Source: Streptomyces kronopolitis
GTDB lineage: Bacteria; Actinomycetota; Actinomycetes; Streptomycetales; Streptomycetaceae
DNA length: 64,000 bases
NCBI RefSeq assembly: GCF_014646275.1
Contig: NZ_BMND01000005.1
Span: 62,001-126,000, forward strand
Reading direction: 5' to 3'
Positions within the stretch are counted from its first letter, which is position 1. Every line of letters starts with the position of its first letter. The position numbers and the translations under genes are program-made. This document shows, piece by piece, positions 1 through 8,301 of this stretch. The notes under the pieces are model-generated. The model made no database searches. It had not been told where the DNA came from and was given only the letters and a program-made list of their open reading frames with translations.

Positions 1-80
1 CGATCGTGGTGCTCGCCATCGACATCTTCATCATCTGGGCGCTGTGTGCCGGAGACCACCGCCACGCCGTCGCCGTCTGA
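1..80 (+). CDS. C-terminal fragment of a small membrane protein (DUF7144-like)
   Basis: Only the last 25 codons lie in the window; the frame starts at base 3 and ends with TGA at 78-80. The fragment is one hydrophobic segment (IVVLAIDIFIIWALCA) followed by a short His/Ala/Val tail. That matches the last membrane helix of the small DUF7144 membrane proteins common in Streptomyces, but the fragment is too short for a firm family call. The next gene starts 18 bases downstream on the same strand, so the two may be co-transcribed. Confidence 0.5.
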   Translation, partial: IVVLAIDIFIIWALCAGDHRHAVAV

Positions 81-98
81 GCCGGCCCGGCGCCTCCC

Positions 99-1490
99 AT
101 GGCCTCCGGACCCACCGCGCAAGAACGCGCGGACGCGGGCAGGGCACTTCGCACCGAAGTGCCCCGCTCGCGTCATGAGGAGTTCAGTCCGGCACCGGAC
201 CGTGCCGACCCGGTGGATCTGATCGAGCGGCAATCGGCCCTCCGGCTGCCGGAGTTGGTGCCGCTGCGCTACGGGCGGATGCTGGAGTCGCCGTTCCGGT
301 TCTACCGGGGCGCGGCCGCCCTCATGGCCGCGGATCTGGCCACGACACCGTCGACGGGGCTGACGACCCAGCTGTGCGGGGATGCCCATCTGCTGAATTT
401 CCGGCTGCTGGCCTCCCCCGAGCGCCATCTGATGTTCGACATCAACGACTTCGACGAGACCCTGCCCGGTCCCTGGGAGTGGGACGTCAAACGACTGGCG
501 GCCAGCTTCGCCATCGCGGGCCGCCAGAACGGCTTCAGCGAGCCGGAGCGGGCCGGCATCCTGCGGGCCGTCGGGGCTTCCTACCGCGAGCAGATGCGCC
601 GGTACGCCACGATGCGGACCCTGGACGTCTGGTACGCGCACGACGAGATGGCCGAGGTCGCGGCCGAGGAGGCCGGTGAGCTGGGCGCCAGGGGCCGTGC
701 GGGCCTGTCCCGGATGATCGGGGACGCCCTCGCGCACGACACCCTGCAAGCCTTCCGCAAGCTGACCCGGCGCAGCGGCGACGAGGTGCGGATCGCCGCG
801 GATCCGCCGCTGATCGTGCCGGTGCGCGAGCTGCTGCCGGGCGCCGAGGGGGAGCGCCTGGCCGGCACCCTGGAGGATCTCGTCACCGGCTACGGCCGCA
901 GTCTGCGCGCGGATCACCGCAGGCTCCTGGAGCAGTACCGCGTCGTCGACATGGCCCGCAAGGTCGTCGGCGTCGGCAGCGTCGGCACCCGCTGCTGGAT
1001 CATGCTGCTGCTCGGCAGGGACTCCGGCGACCCGCTGCTGCTCCAGGCCAAGGAGGCCGGCGAGTCGGCGCTCGCCCCGTACGCCGGGCCGAGCCGTCAT
1101 GACAACCAGGGGGCCCGGGTCGCGGAGGGCCAGCGGCTGATGCAGGCCGCCAGCGACATCTTCCTCGGCTGGCGGCAGACCACCGGCATCGACGGGCGGC
1201 CCCGCGATTTCTACGTGCGCCAGCTGCGCGACTGGAAGGGCATCGTCCAGACGGACGAGATGGTGCCGGTGGGGATGCGGCGGTTCGCGGTGCGCTGCGG
1301 CGGCACGCTGGCCCGCGCCCACGCCAGGTCGGGCGACCGGATCGCGATCGGCGCGTACCTCGGCTCGGGGACGGTCTTCGACGAGGCGCTGGCGCGGTTC
1401 GCGGAGCGCTACGCGGACCAGAACGCGCGCGACCACCAGGCGCTGGTGGCGGCGGTCCGCTCGGGCCGGGTCCGGGCCGAGGCCGGTTGA
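99..1490 (+). CDS. DUF2252 family protein
   Basis: A 463-residue protein matching the DUF2252 family in length and motifs. Visible signatures are GDAHLLNF (residues 94-101) and DINDFDE (114-120), followed by W-E-W-D-V-K-R-L. These recall the catalytic and metal-binding loops of kinase-like phosphotransferases, to which this family has been compared. The substrate is unknown. No signal peptide or membrane segment is seen, so it is probably cytoplasmic. The ATG at 99 is the first start after the preceding stop; no strong ribosome binding site precedes it. The neighbouring Ku, Dps and gas vesicle genes suggest a stress-related island, but that is inference. Confidence 0.85.
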   Translation: MASGPTAQERADAGRALRTEVPRSRHEEFSPAPDRADPVDLIERQSALRLPELVPLRYGRMLESPFRFYRGAAALMAADLATTPSTGLTTQLCGDAHLLNFRLLASPERHLMFDINDFDETLPGPWEWDVKRLAASFAIAGRQNGFSEPERAGILRAVGASYREQMRRYATMRTLDVWYAHDEMAEVAAEEAGELGARGRAGLSRMIGDALAHDTLQAFRKLTRRSGDEVRIAADPPLIVPVRELLPGAEGERLAGTLEDLVTGYGRSLRADHRRLLEQYRVVDMARKVVGVGSVGTRCWIMLLLGRDSGDPLLLQAKEAGESALAPYAGPSRHDNQGARVAEGQRLMQAASDIFLGWRQTTGIDGRPRDFYVRQLRDWKGIVQTDEMVPVGMRRFAVRCGGTLARAHARSGDRIAIGAYLGSGTVFDEALARFAERYADQNARDHQALVAAVRSGRVRAEAG

Positions 1491-1622
1491 GCGGACGGAC
1501 CGCCTCCGCGGGGTCGGGCCCGGGCGGCCGCCACCCGTTCGGCACACCCCGTACGGCAGCGGATGTCGGCTGCGGCCGCCCCGCCTAGCATGGATCCGAA
1601 TGGCTCCGACGAAGGCGGCCCC

Positions 1623-2594
1623 ATGCGCCCCACGGCGAAGTTCTCCATCAGCTTCGGCCTGGTCACGATCCCGGTCGCGGCGTACAACGCCACGGACAGC
1701 TCCACGTCCGTCAGCTTCGTGCGGATCCACACCGCGGACGGCGGCCGGGTGCGCAATCAGCCCGTGTGCTCGCTGGAGGGCGTGGAGATCACGCCGGACG
1801 AGATCGGCCGGGGCTACCGGCCCGGCGACGGCGACACGGTCGTCCCGCTGAGCGACGAGGACCTGGACGCGCTGCCGCTGCCGACCGCGAAGACCCTGAC
1901 GATCCTGGCCTTCGTGGCGGGCGGCGACATCGACCCGCTGCAGATGGGCAAGGGCTACTACCTGGGCATCGACAGCCCCGCCGCGGCCAAGCCCTATGTG
2001 CTGCTGCGGGAGGCGATGGAGCGCCATCAGCGCGTCGGCCTCGGCAAGATCGCGCTGCACGGGCGGGAGACGCTCGCCATGATCCGGCCGATGGCGGGCG
2101 CGCTGGTGATGCAGGTGCTGCTGTGGCCGCATCAGATCCGCCCGATGGACGGGGTGCTGCCCGAGCGGCCGGTGGAGGTCCACGCCAACGAGGTGGAAGC
2201 CGCCGAGACACTGATGGACTCCTTCGGCGAGCTGTCCGAGGACGATGTGCACGACCACTACCGCGAGGCGCTCGAAGAGATCGTGGCGGCGAAGCTGGCG
2301 CATCGTGAACCGCACTTCGACACCGGCGAGGAGCAGCCCGCCGGCCAGGTGATGGACCTGATGGCGGCCCTGCAGGACAGTGTGCGCGCGGCCCGCAGGT
2401 CGCGCGGCGAGGACGAGGACGCCGAACCCGCCCGGGGCGCCGCCGGATCCGGTCGCGGCACGAAGAAGAGCGCCGCCCGCAAGACCGCGGCGAAGAAGCC
2501 GGCCGAGGGCAAGGCCGCGGCAGGGAAGGCCTCCGCGAAGAAGACGGCCGCGGCGAAGAAGACCTCCGGCAGGGGCGGCCGCCGCGCCGGCTGA
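1623..2594 (+). CDS. ku: Ku protein, non-homologous end joining
   Basis: A 323-residue bacterial Ku, the homodimeric ring that binds DNA double-strand ends and recruits a ligase. The N-terminus M-R-P-T-A-K-F-S-I-S-F-G-L-V is the classic Ku opening. The start is set at 1623 because GAAGG lies just upstream; an in-frame ATG at 1563 would add 20 non-conserved residues. The core ends near residue 265. It is followed by a Lys/Ala-rich tail with KKSAARKTAAKK- and KKTAAAKK-like repeats, typical of actinobacterial Ku and thought to help DNA binding and threading. No LigD lies in the window; an ATP-dependent ligase of another type is at 25.6-27.2 kb. Confidence 0.95.
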   Translation: MRPTAKFSISFGLVTIPVAAYNATDSSTSVSFVRIHTADGGRVRNQPVCSLEGVEITPDEIGRGYRPGDGDTVVPLSDEDLDALPLPTAKTLTILAFVAGGDIDPLQMGKGYYLGIDSPAAAKPYVLLREAMERHQRVGLGKIALHGRETLAMIRPMAGALVMQVLLWPHQIRPMDGVLPERPVEVHANEVEAAETLMDSFGELSEDDVHDHYREALEEIVAAKLAHREPHFDTGEEQPAGQVMDLMAALQDSVRAARRSRGEDEDAEPARGAAGSGRGTKKSAARKTAAKKPAEGKAAAGKASAKKTAAAKKTSGRGGRRAG

Positions 2595-2633
2595 GCCCGG
2601 CCGGGGCAGCCCGCCCCGCTCCCGCACATAAGC

Positions 2634-2659
2634 CGACCACCGCGGGGTACGCGGGTGGT
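2634..2659 (+). terminator. Possible terminator after ku
   Basis: GACCACC-GCG pairs with CGCGGGTGGTC across a short GGGTA loop, with one bulged base, about 40 bases after the Ku stop codon. There is no T-run, which is usual for GC-rich actinomycete terminators. It could instead be a control element in the leader of the next gene. Confidence 0.45.
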
Positions 2660-2700
2660 CAACGAGCATTTCTGCCAAGAGAGTTATGGAGGTTGACACC

Positions 2701-2928
2701 ATGGGTATCGGCGGGTGCATCGGCCTGCTCGCAGTGGGCGCGATCCTTACCTTCGCGGTGGACTGGCACATGGCCGGGATCAACCTCGACCTGGTCGGCA
2801 TCATCATGATGATCGTCGGCATCATCGGCCTCGCCACGTACGTCAGCATCCTCAAGCGGCGGCGCACTCAGCCGCCCTCCCCCGGCGCCCCCGTCGTCGA
2901 TGTGGAGGACACCCGCTACTACAAGTAG
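2701..2928 (+). CDS. DUF6458 family small membrane protein
   Basis: A 75-residue protein beginning MGIGGCIGLLAVGAIL. It has two predicted membrane helices (about residues 3-20 and 27-47) around a short loop containing DWHMAGINLDLVG, then a charged K-R-R-R and a Pro-rich tail ending DTRYYK. This architecture is typical of DUF6458. The function is unknown. GGAGG at 2688-2692 is well placed for the ATG at 2701, so the in-frame ATG at 2686, which overlaps that site, is rejected as the start. Confidence 0.8.
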   Translation: MGIGGCIGLLAVGAILTFAVDWHMAGINLDLVGIIMMIVGIIGLATYVSILKRRRTQPPSPGAPVVDVEDTRYYK

Positions 2929-2948
2929 CCCCCGCCGCCGGCGTGCAC

Positions 2949-2969
2949 GGCCCCGCCGCGAGGCGGGCC
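2949..2969. terminator. Bidirectional terminator hairpin
   Basis: GGCCCCGCC and GGCGGGCC form a stem with one bulge around the loop GCGA. It lies between the convergent DUF6458 gene and the secreted peptidase gene and could end both transcripts. Confidence 0.6.
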
Positions 2970-2971
2970 GG

Positions 2972-4582
2972 TCAGCCGCAGGAGGTATGGGCCTCGGGCA
3001 GGGTGCCGTTGAGGAGGAAGTCGTCGACGCGGGTCTGTACGCAGGGGTCGCCGGTCGTGTAGGCGGCGTGCCCCTCGCCCCGGTAGGTCAGCACGACACT
3101 GGAGTTGTCCAGCGCCCGGGCCATGGCGAACGCGCCCTGGTAGGGCGTCGCCGGATCGTTGGTGGTGGCGACGAGCAGCATGGGCGGCGCGCCCGGCGCC
3201 GAGACATTGCGGGAGGAGTCGTCGCCGGCCACCGGCCAGTCGTAGCAGTCCAGCAGGGTGGGGGCGATGTCGGGGCCGAAGAGCGGGGAGGCCTTGGTCA
3301 GTTCGCGCTCCGCGCGCGGGTAGTCGTCGGCGCCGTAGCGTTCCGAGGTGTCCCGGCAGGAGATCGCCCGCAGGGCCAGCTGGTCCTGCGGCGGTAGCGC
3401 GTCCCGACCGACCTGCCGCGCCGGGAGCCGGGCGGCGCTGCCGCCGCTGTCCCCGCTGTCGCTCAGCCGGAGGATCCCCGAGGCGTCCCCGCGCCGCAGC
3501 TGGGCCAGCGCCTGGCGCAGCTGCGGCCATGCGCTTCTGCTGTAGAGGGCCTCCCGCAGGGCGTACACATAGGTGGTCTCGTCCACCGTCTCGCCGTTCA
3601 CCTTCATCGGCCGGTCGCTCAACTGGCGGTACCAGCTCAGGAGTTGCTGCTGCGCCTGGTGCGGGTCGGTGCCCAGCGGGCAGTCCGCGGAAGCGATGCA
3701 GTCGGCGGCGAAGTCGTCCAGCGCCCGCTGGAAGCCGCGAGCCTGGGCCACCGCGGTCTGCCAGGTGTTCTTGGTCGGGTCCTCGACGCTGTCCAGCACC
3801 ATCCGGCCGGCCTTGTCGGGGAATTCGTGGGCGTAGACCGCGCCGAGCTTGCTGCCGTAGGAGAAGCCGAGGTAGTTGAGCTTGTCGTCATGGACCGCGG
3901 CGCGCAGCACATCCATGTCCCGGGCGGCGTCGGGGGTGCCGACATGGGGCAGCAGTCCGCCGGAGTAGCGGCCGCAGGCGTCGTTGATGCGCTTCTCCTT
4001 GTCGGCCAGGCTGTTGTTGTCGCCGGTGGACGGGGGCGGGGTGAGGGTGCTGCCGCAGGAGACGGGTTCGGAGTGGCCGGTGCCGCGCGGATCGAAGCTG
4101 ACGATGTCGTATTGCTGCCCCAGCCGGGCGAAGGCGCTGCCGCTGTCGATCAGGTAGTTGACGCCGGAAGCACCCGGCCCACCGGGGTTGAGCACCAGTG
4201 AGCCGAGCCGCTTGCCGGGGCCGGTGGCCTTGAGCCGGGTCAGCTGGATCTGCATCGTGGTGCGGCCGGGGTCGGAGTAGTCCCGCGGCACCGTCAGCCG
4301 GGCGCACTCCAGGCGGCCCCGGAAGCCGGGCGGCTCGGTGGCGGCCCCGCTCTGCGCACCGCTCCGCACGTCCCCGCCGCACGGCTCCCAGGAGAGATGC
4401 TGCTGGTAGAACGGCGTCAGATCCTGGTCACCGGCTGCCACCGCGGCGGGAGTTCCCGCGGCGACGCCGCACAGCGCCACCGCCACCGCGCCGGCCCACA
4501 GCCGGACGGACGCCGCGCGCCGGCGAACAGGCCGCGCTCCCCCTGTTCCCACGCGAGACCGCGCACGGCGTCTTCCCGGCAT
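2972..4582 (-). CDS. Secreted alpha/beta-hydrolase, tripeptidyl aminopeptidase-like (S33)
   Basis: A 536-residue exported serine hydrolase. An Arg-rich start and hydrophobic stretch (about residues 26-50, ending AAVAA) form a signal peptide. The hydrolase fold shows the oxyanion segment LNPGGPGASG (131-140) and the nucleophile elbow GFSYG with Ser241. The TAP-like C-terminal region supplies Asp476 (NDPATP) and His505 (GEGHAAY). These are the features of the Streptomyces tripeptidyl aminopeptidase/SlpD-E family, which removes short peptides from substrate N-termini outside the cell. The start at 4582 gives a compact signal peptide; an upstream in-frame ATG at 4696 would add 38 low-complexity residues. 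Confidence 0.9.
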   Translation of the reverse strand: MPGRRRARSRVGTGGARPVRRRAASVRLWAGAVAVALCGVAAGTPAAVAAGDQDLTPFYQQHLSWEPCGGDVRSGAQSGAATEPPGFRGRLECARLTVPRDYSDPGRTTMQIQLTRLKATGPGKRLGSLVLNPGGPGASGVNYLIDSGSAFARLGQQYDIVSFDPRGTGHSEPVSCGSTLTPPPSTGDNNSLADKEKRINDACGRYSGGLLPHVGTPDAARDMDVLRAAVHDDKLNYLGFSYGSKLGAVYAHEFPDKAGRMVLDSVEDPTKNTWQTAVAQARGFQRALDDFAADCIASADCPLGTDPHQAQQQLLSWYRQLSDRPMKVNGETVDETTYVYALREALYSRSAWPQLRQALAQLRRGDASGILRLSDSGDSGGSAARLPARQVGRDALPPQDQLALRAISCRDTSERYGADDYPRAERELTKASPLFGPDIAPTLLDCYDWPVAGDDSSRNVSAPGAPPMLLVATTNDPATPYQGAFAMARALDNSSVVLTYRGEGHAAYTTGDPCVQTRVDDFLLNGTLPEAHTSCG

Positions 4583-4785
4583 ATTCCGAGCGTAGGGCCG
4601 TTGCCCGGCGTCCGCACACCTGCGGCCGGGCCGTCCGCCGCCGTATCGGCGCGCGATTCCACCACGCAACGCCATCAAACGCATACACCAGGTCACCGCG
4701 AGGGCTCTTCCTGCGCTTCAAGATGCGGAGGCCCGAACACGGCGCACTCTGGAACGAGGGCGGACCACCGAGGCCGGAGGCGCGC

Positions 4786-5112
4786 TCAGCGGCCGAGGGC
4801 GTGGCGCAGCTGCTCCTTGGTCATCGAGGAACGGCCTTCGACATGGCGCTTCTTCGCCTCCTCGTACAGCTGGTCCCTGGTCGGGCCCTGCGCACCGCGG
4901 TGGGAGCGCTCGCCGCCCCGCTGCGGAGCGGACTTCGGGTCGCGGGTGGAGACCCTGCCCGGTGACTTCGCCTCGCCGGCGCGGGCCCGCTCCTTGTTCA
5001 CCGTGCGCGCGGCGATCTCCTCGGCGCGCTTGCGGGGCGTTCCCCGTTCCTGTGCGCCTTCCTTGATGTGCTCGTACTGGCGCTCACGCTTTTTGCTCGA
5101 ACCGGCGGGCAT
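4786..5112 (-). CDS. Small basic protein with Rho_N/SAP-like C-terminus (often named plasmid stabilization protein)
   Basis: A 108-residue, very basic and hydrophilic protein. The N-terminal half is rich in K, R and E (KKRERQYEHIKEGAQERG). The C-terminal 35 residues (TRDQLYEEAKKRHVEGRS, then MTKEQLRHALGR) look like a Rho termination factor N-terminal or SAP-type helical motif that can bind nucleic acid. Streptomyces homologues are annotated as plasmid stabilization proteins without functional proof. It is transcribed away from dps, and the two share a 300-base regulatory gap. Confidence 0.75.
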   Translation of the reverse strand: MPAGSSKKRERQYEHIKEGAQERGTPRKRAEEIAARTVNKERARAGEAKSPGRVSTRDPKSAPQRGGERSHRGAQGPTRDQLYEEAKKRHVEGRSSMTKEQLRHALGR

Positions 5113-5274
5113 GCTGACCTCCTTGACGTGGGCGGGCGGCCGCGCCGGGCCGTGCGCGGCGGCGACGCGGCGGGCCCGTCCGACCGAATGCCGCAGCTAC
5201 CACTTCAGCCCGAACGGCGTCGGTGCGCGACTCGGCGCGCGCGGCGATGGGCCGTCCGGCCGGGCGGACGCCGC

Positions 5275-5309
5275 TTTCGGGTGCCCGCGAGTTTTCGGGT
5301 GCCCACGAG
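5275..5309 (+). repeat. Tandem direct repeat upstream of dps
   Basis: TTTCGGGTGCCCGCGAG (5275-5291) and TTTCGGGTGCCCACGAG (5293-5309) match at 16 of 17 bases with an 18-base period. They sit about 105-140 bases before the dps start in the divergent intergenic region, so a regulator binding site is plausible. Confidence 0.6.
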
Positions 5310-5337
5310 CCGCTTTCCCCAACGGTCCCGAGGACAT

Positions 5338-5362
5338 GTTTCCGGGTGGAACCGCCGGGCAC
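5338..5362 (+). promoter_or_regulatory. Candidate stress sigma (SigB/SigH-type) promoter of dps
   Basis: GTTT (5338-5341), 15 bases, then GGGCAC (5357-5362) matches the Streptomyces SigB/SigH consensus GTTT-N14-16-GGGTAY with one mismatch. The predicted transcription start would be about 30 bases before the ribosome binding site of dps, a gene class known to be under such sigma factors. This rests on pattern matching only. Confidence 0.45.
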
Positions 5363-5412
5363 CCGCATCACCATCACAGGAAGATCGACCTGTGGTGAAA
5401 GGAGAGTTCACC

Positions 5413-5982
5413 GTGGCCGCGAGCAATTCCCCCGCTTACACCGTTCCCGGCATGACGGAGGCCGAGGGCGCAGAGGTCATCGAACGCCTTCGGCTGAGGC
5501 TGCACGCGCTCAATGACCTGGCGCTGACGCTCAAGCATGTGCACTGGAATGTCGTGGGTCCGCATTTCATCGCCGTCCACGAAATGCTCGACCCGCAGGT
5601 GGATTCCGTCCGCGCCATGATCGACGCCACCGCGGAGCGCATCGCGACACTGGGCGGCTCCCCGTCCGGCACGCCGGGCGCGCTGGTCGAGGAACGCACC
5701 TGGGAGGACTACTCCGTCGGACGGGCGGACGCCATCGCGCACCTGGGCGCGCTGGACCTCGTCTACTCGGGGATCATCAAGGACCACCGGGCGGCCGTGG
5801 CGGCCACCGACGAGGTCGATCCGGTGACCCAGGACCTGCTCGTCGAGCATCTGCGCTCGCTGGAGCTGTTCCAGTGGTTCGTCCGGGCGCATCTGGAGAG
5901 CGCCGGCGGCACGCTCAGCACCGACGCCGCGCACACCGAGGCGGCGGCGGGCCGGGTGGCCGTCCAGCAGGCGCGCCGCTAG
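5413..5982 (+). CDS. dps: Dps family DNA-binding ferritin-like protein
   Basis: A 189-residue Dps: a dodecameric iron-storage protein that oxidises Fe(II) with peroxide and protects DNA under stress. The ferroxidase segment is visible as LTLKHVHWNVVGPHFIAVHE, followed by D-x3-E-type residues in DSVRAMIDATAERI. The second half, with its long helices, completes the four-helix bundle. AAAGGAG (5398-5404) sets the GTG start at 5413. The C-terminal tail is short and Ala/Arg-rich. A probable stress promoter and a direct repeat lie upstream, and a strong hairpin lies downstream. Confidence 0.92.
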   Translation: MAASNSPAYTVPGMTEAEGAEVIERLRLRLHALNDLALTLKHVHWNVVGPHFIAVHEMLDPQVDSVRAMIDATAERIATLGGSPSGTPGALVEERTWEDYSVGRADAIAHLGALDLVYSGIIKDHRAAVAATDEVDPVTQDLLVEHLRSLELFQWFVRAHLESAGGTLSTDAAHTEAAAGRVAVQQARR

Positions 5983-5995
5983 CCCCCGCCCCGCC

Positions 5996-6026
5996 GGCCC
6001 CGCCCCCGCCGTACGGGGGCGGGGCC
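5996..6026. terminator. Strong bidirectional terminator
   Basis: Perfect 12-bp stem: GGCCCCGCCCCC (5996-6007) and GGGGGCGGGGCC (6015-6026) around a 7-base loop. It sits between the convergent ends of dps and the CsbD-like gene that closes the gas vesicle operon. Confidence 0.85.
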
Positions 6027-6033
6027 GCGCCGG

Positions 6034-6207
6034 TCAGTGCCGCAGCGCGTCCCGGCCCCTTTCCACGGCCTGCTTCATTTTCCCTCTGGCCTGTTCGGCT
6101 TTCCCCCGGCGGGCCAGGCCCTTGTTTCCCAGCGCCTTACCGGTGGATTCCATGGCCTTTCCCCCGACGATATGGCCGAGGTTTCCGGTCTTCTTCCCGA
6201 TGCCCAT
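6034..6207 (-). CDS. CsbD-like small stress protein
   Basis: A 57-residue basic, Gly/Lys/Ala-rich protein. It resembles the CsbD family (K-x-x-G-x-A-x-x-x-x-G-K-x-x-x pattern), small general-stress proteins of unknown biochemical role. GAAGGAG six bases upstream fixes the ATG at 6207; the in-frame ATG at 6228 overlaps that site. It starts 17 bases after the gvpK stop, so it is probably the last gene of the gas vesicle operon. Confidence 0.7.
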   Translation of the reverse strand: MGIGKKTGNLGHIVGGKAMESTGKALGNKGLARRGKAEQARGKMKQAVERGRDALRH

Positions 6208-6224
6208 GTCGCGCTCCTTCGGGG

Positions 6225-6632
6225 TCATTCGGCCGGTGGCAGCAGCGTCCCCAGCGGACCGAGATCCAGATTGAGGTCCTGCATCTTCAGGTCGTATTGG
6301 GCGCAGAGTTCCACCATGCGGTCGTGCAGAATCATCAGCGTCGCTCCCAGCCGCTCCTCCTGTTCCTCGGTGAGGTCGCCGGAGTCGACCCGTTGCAGGG
6401 CCTGGCGCTCCATGAGCTGGCGCAGCAGCTCGACGAGGGTCAGCACGAGCTTGATGAGGTCGCGTTCCACGGTGTCCGGATCGGTGCGCAGCCGGTGTGC
6501 CGGGCTCCGCCGTTCCCTGCCGCCGGACGGCTCTTCGTCCTGCGGCGCCGCGGGCAGCAGCCGGAACGCCCGGGCGGCCGCGTCGGCGACATCGTCGAAG
6601 CGCCGGGCGGGGCCGCGGTCCTCATCCGTCAT
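6225..6632 (-). CDS. gvpK: Gas vesicle protein GvpK
   Basis: A 135-residue GvpK, an accessory protein needed for gas vesicle assembly. The conserved core runs from about residue 50 to 130: DPDTVERDLIKLVLTLVELL, then R-Q-L-M-E-R-Q-A-L-R-V and the D-L-N-L-D-L-G-P-L-G-T-L-L-P end. The N-terminal 45 residues are Arg/Pro-rich and variable. Its start overlaps the gvpS stop by 11 bases, which points to translational coupling. Confidence 0.93.
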   Translation of the reverse strand: MTDEDRGPARRFDDVADAAARAFRLLPAAPQDEEPSGGRERRSPAHRLRTDPDTVERDLIKLVLTLVELLRQLMERQALQRVDSGDLTEEQEERLGATLMILHDRMVELCAQYDLKMQDLNLDLGPLGTLLPPAE

Positions 6633-6873
6633 GGCCGTCGCGCACCGGGGAGGCGGTGGTGGACCACGGGGCGGGCATCTGCTCGCTGATGGAGACGATC
6701 AGCGCGCGCAGGGAGATGCGGACGAGGTCGATGTCGGCGATGGAGAGCACGACATCGCCGGTGAGGACCACCCCGCCGCTGAGCAGCCGGTCCAGCAGGT
6801 CGATCAGTGCGATCTGCCGGTCCGGCAGCGGATCGCGGTCCACCGCCGGCGGCTGTCCGTCCGCCGCCTTCAC
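6622..6873 (-). CDS. gvpS: Gas vesicle protein GvpS (GvpA/J family)
   Basis: An 83-residue member of the GvpA/J superfamily. The motif IALIDLLDRLLSGGVVLTGD followed by V-V-L-S-I-A-D-I-D-L-V-R-I-S-L-R-A-L-I is the helix-strand-strand-helix core seen in GvpA. The GTG start at 6873 follows a GAGGG site and comes 10 bases after the gvpL stop. GvpS is a minor or accessory component typical of actinomycete clusters; its exact role in the vesicle is not established. Confidence 0.88.
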   Translation of the reverse strand: MKAADGQPPAVDRDPLPDRQIALIDLLDRLLSGGVVLTGDVVLSIADIDLVRISLRALIVSISEQMPAPWSTTASPVRDGHDG

Positions 6874-6883
6874 GATGCGGCCC

Positions 6884-7699
6884 TCATGGTGCGGCCCGCC
6901 TCGTGGGCTCGGTTTCGGGCGGCGTGGCGAAGGAGTAGGGGGCCCAGGGCCCGGTGACCTCGACGCGCACCCCGCTCAGGCCCTCGGCGGCCCGCAGGAC
7001 GTCGGCGCGGAAGCGCTCGGCGTGCCCCACCGGCACCAGATAGGCGTCGTTGATGACGTTCTCCCCCGGGCCGCGGGCGAGTTCGCCCTGCTGGGGCCGG
7101 TGCTGGACCCGGTCGACGGCGTGGTGCCGGGCGGCGTCCTCGACGCGCCGGGCGATCTCCTCGGCGTCGCGGTAGGCGTCCTCGCGGGCGTGCCGCTGGG
7201 CCCGGCGGTGGCTGAGGTAGGCCCGCCCGGGGCTCAGCTCCGGTGCGGCCGGCGGGGCGGCCGGGCGGTCGGTGGCCGCGGGCGCCTCGACGTAGATCTT
7301 GACGCCCCACTCGGTGTGGGCGGTGAGGTCGGACAGCCGTCCCGCGAAGGCCTCCTGGCGGGCGTCGAGCATCTGCCGCACCCGTTCGTCGTCGAGGTAC
7401 ACCGTGGCCAGCCGGAGCGGCAGGACGGTGGTGCGCTCGGCCAGCGCGCCGATCACCCGGTGGTGGGCGCGGGCCACCGACTCCAGCCAGTCCAGGTCCT
7501 CCAGGTGGGCGCGCAGCGCGGACTCCTGGAAGTCCTGCTCGGGCACCGGGCTGACGGCGACCACCAGCTCGCCGCGGTGTCCGGCGCGCACCAGGTGCAC
7601 CGACGCGTCCGCCACGCCGGGCAGTCCGGACAGCGCCCGGTCCAGCGTTCCGTCGTCGTCCCGGGCGACGGCGTACGCGTAGCTGATGGTCTCCGTCAT
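6884..7699 (-). CDS. gvpL: Gas vesicle protein GvpL/GvpF family
   Basis: A 271-residue GvpL/F-family protein beginning MTETISYAYAVARDD. It contains a central segment (HHRVIGALAERTTVLPLRLATVY) and a C-terminal strand (VRVEVTGPWAPYSF) diagnostic of the family. These proteins have two alpha/beta domains and act during early assembly, probably as chaperones or nucleation factors. The start overlaps the gvpJ stop in an ATGA arrangement (7696-7699). Confidence 0.92.
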   Translation of the reverse strand: MTETISYAYAVARDDDGTLDRALSGLPGVADASVHLVRAGHRGELVVAVSPVPEQDFQESALRAHLEDLDWLESVARAHHRVIGALAERTTVLPLRLATVYLDDERVRQMLDARQEAFAGRLSDLTAHTEWGVKIYVEAPAATDRPAAPPAAPELSPGRAYLSHRRAQRHAREDAYRDAEEIARRVEDAARHHAVDRVQHRPQQGELARGPGENVINDAYLVPVGHAERFRADVLRAAEGLSGVRVEVTGPWAPYSFATPPETEPTRRAAP

Positions 7700-8220
7700 G
7701 ACGTGTCCCGCCGCCTACCGCGGGAGCGGGGAGCGGGCCGCCCGGCGCGGGAGGTCCGTGCGGTGCGGCGGGGCGCGGGCCGGCTCTCCTCGGGCTCGGC
7801 CTCGTCCTCGTACTCCTCGCCGCCCTCGCCCTCCACGTACTCGGCCTCCTCGTACGCGTCCTCCTCCTCGTCGGCCGCCGGCAGTTCCTCGCGCAGCGCC
7901 TCGATCTCGGCGCGCAGCCGCTTGTTCTCCTCGGCGAGCGAGTGGGAGCCTTCGGAGGCGCGGGAGGAGAGCGAGGGGTCGTGCTCCCACCAGTCGATGC
8001 CCATCTCCTTCGCCTTGTCCACCGAGGCGACCAGCAGCCGGAGTTTGATGGTGAGCAGCTCGATGTCCAGCAGGTTGATCTGGATGTCACCCGCGATGAC
8101 GATGCCCTTGTCCAGGACCCGTTCGAGGATGTCGGCGAGGTTGGCCGACGAGCCCTGCCCGCCGGGCGCGGCGGCCCGGGACGGGTAGTCGCCCGTCCTG
8201 CGTGCGAGGGGTTCGTTCAC
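7696..8220 (-). CDS. gvpJ: Gas vesicle protein GvpJ-like (GvpA family, long acidic tail)
   Basis: A 174-residue protein. The GvpA/J core is at about residues 27-75 (LADILERVLDKGIVIAGDIQ, then I-N-L-L-D-I-E-L-L-T-I-K-L-R-L-L-V-A-S-V-D-K-A). It is followed by a coiled-coil-like stretch (LAEENKRLRAEIEALREEL), a very acidic Glu/Asp/Tyr segment and a basic Arg-rich end. GvpJ is thought to cap or nucleate the vesicle cone. The acidic-then-basic tail may mediate contacts with other Gvp proteins; that is inference. Confidence 0.88.
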   Translation of the reverse strand: MNEPLARRTGDYPSRAAAPGGQGSSANLADILERVLDKGIVIAGDIQINLLDIELLTIKLRLLVASVDKAKEMGIDWWEHDPSLSSRASEGSHSLAEENKRLRAEIEALREELPAADEEEDAYEEAEYVEGEGGEEYEDEAEPEESRPAPRRTARTSRAGRPAPRSRGRRRDTS

Positions 8221-8301
8221 GGCCGCCGCACCTCGATCCGCGGCGCTCGCGGCAGGGCGGCCGCAGCGCGCGGCCGCGCGCCGGCTCCCCGGTGACCGCG
8301 G

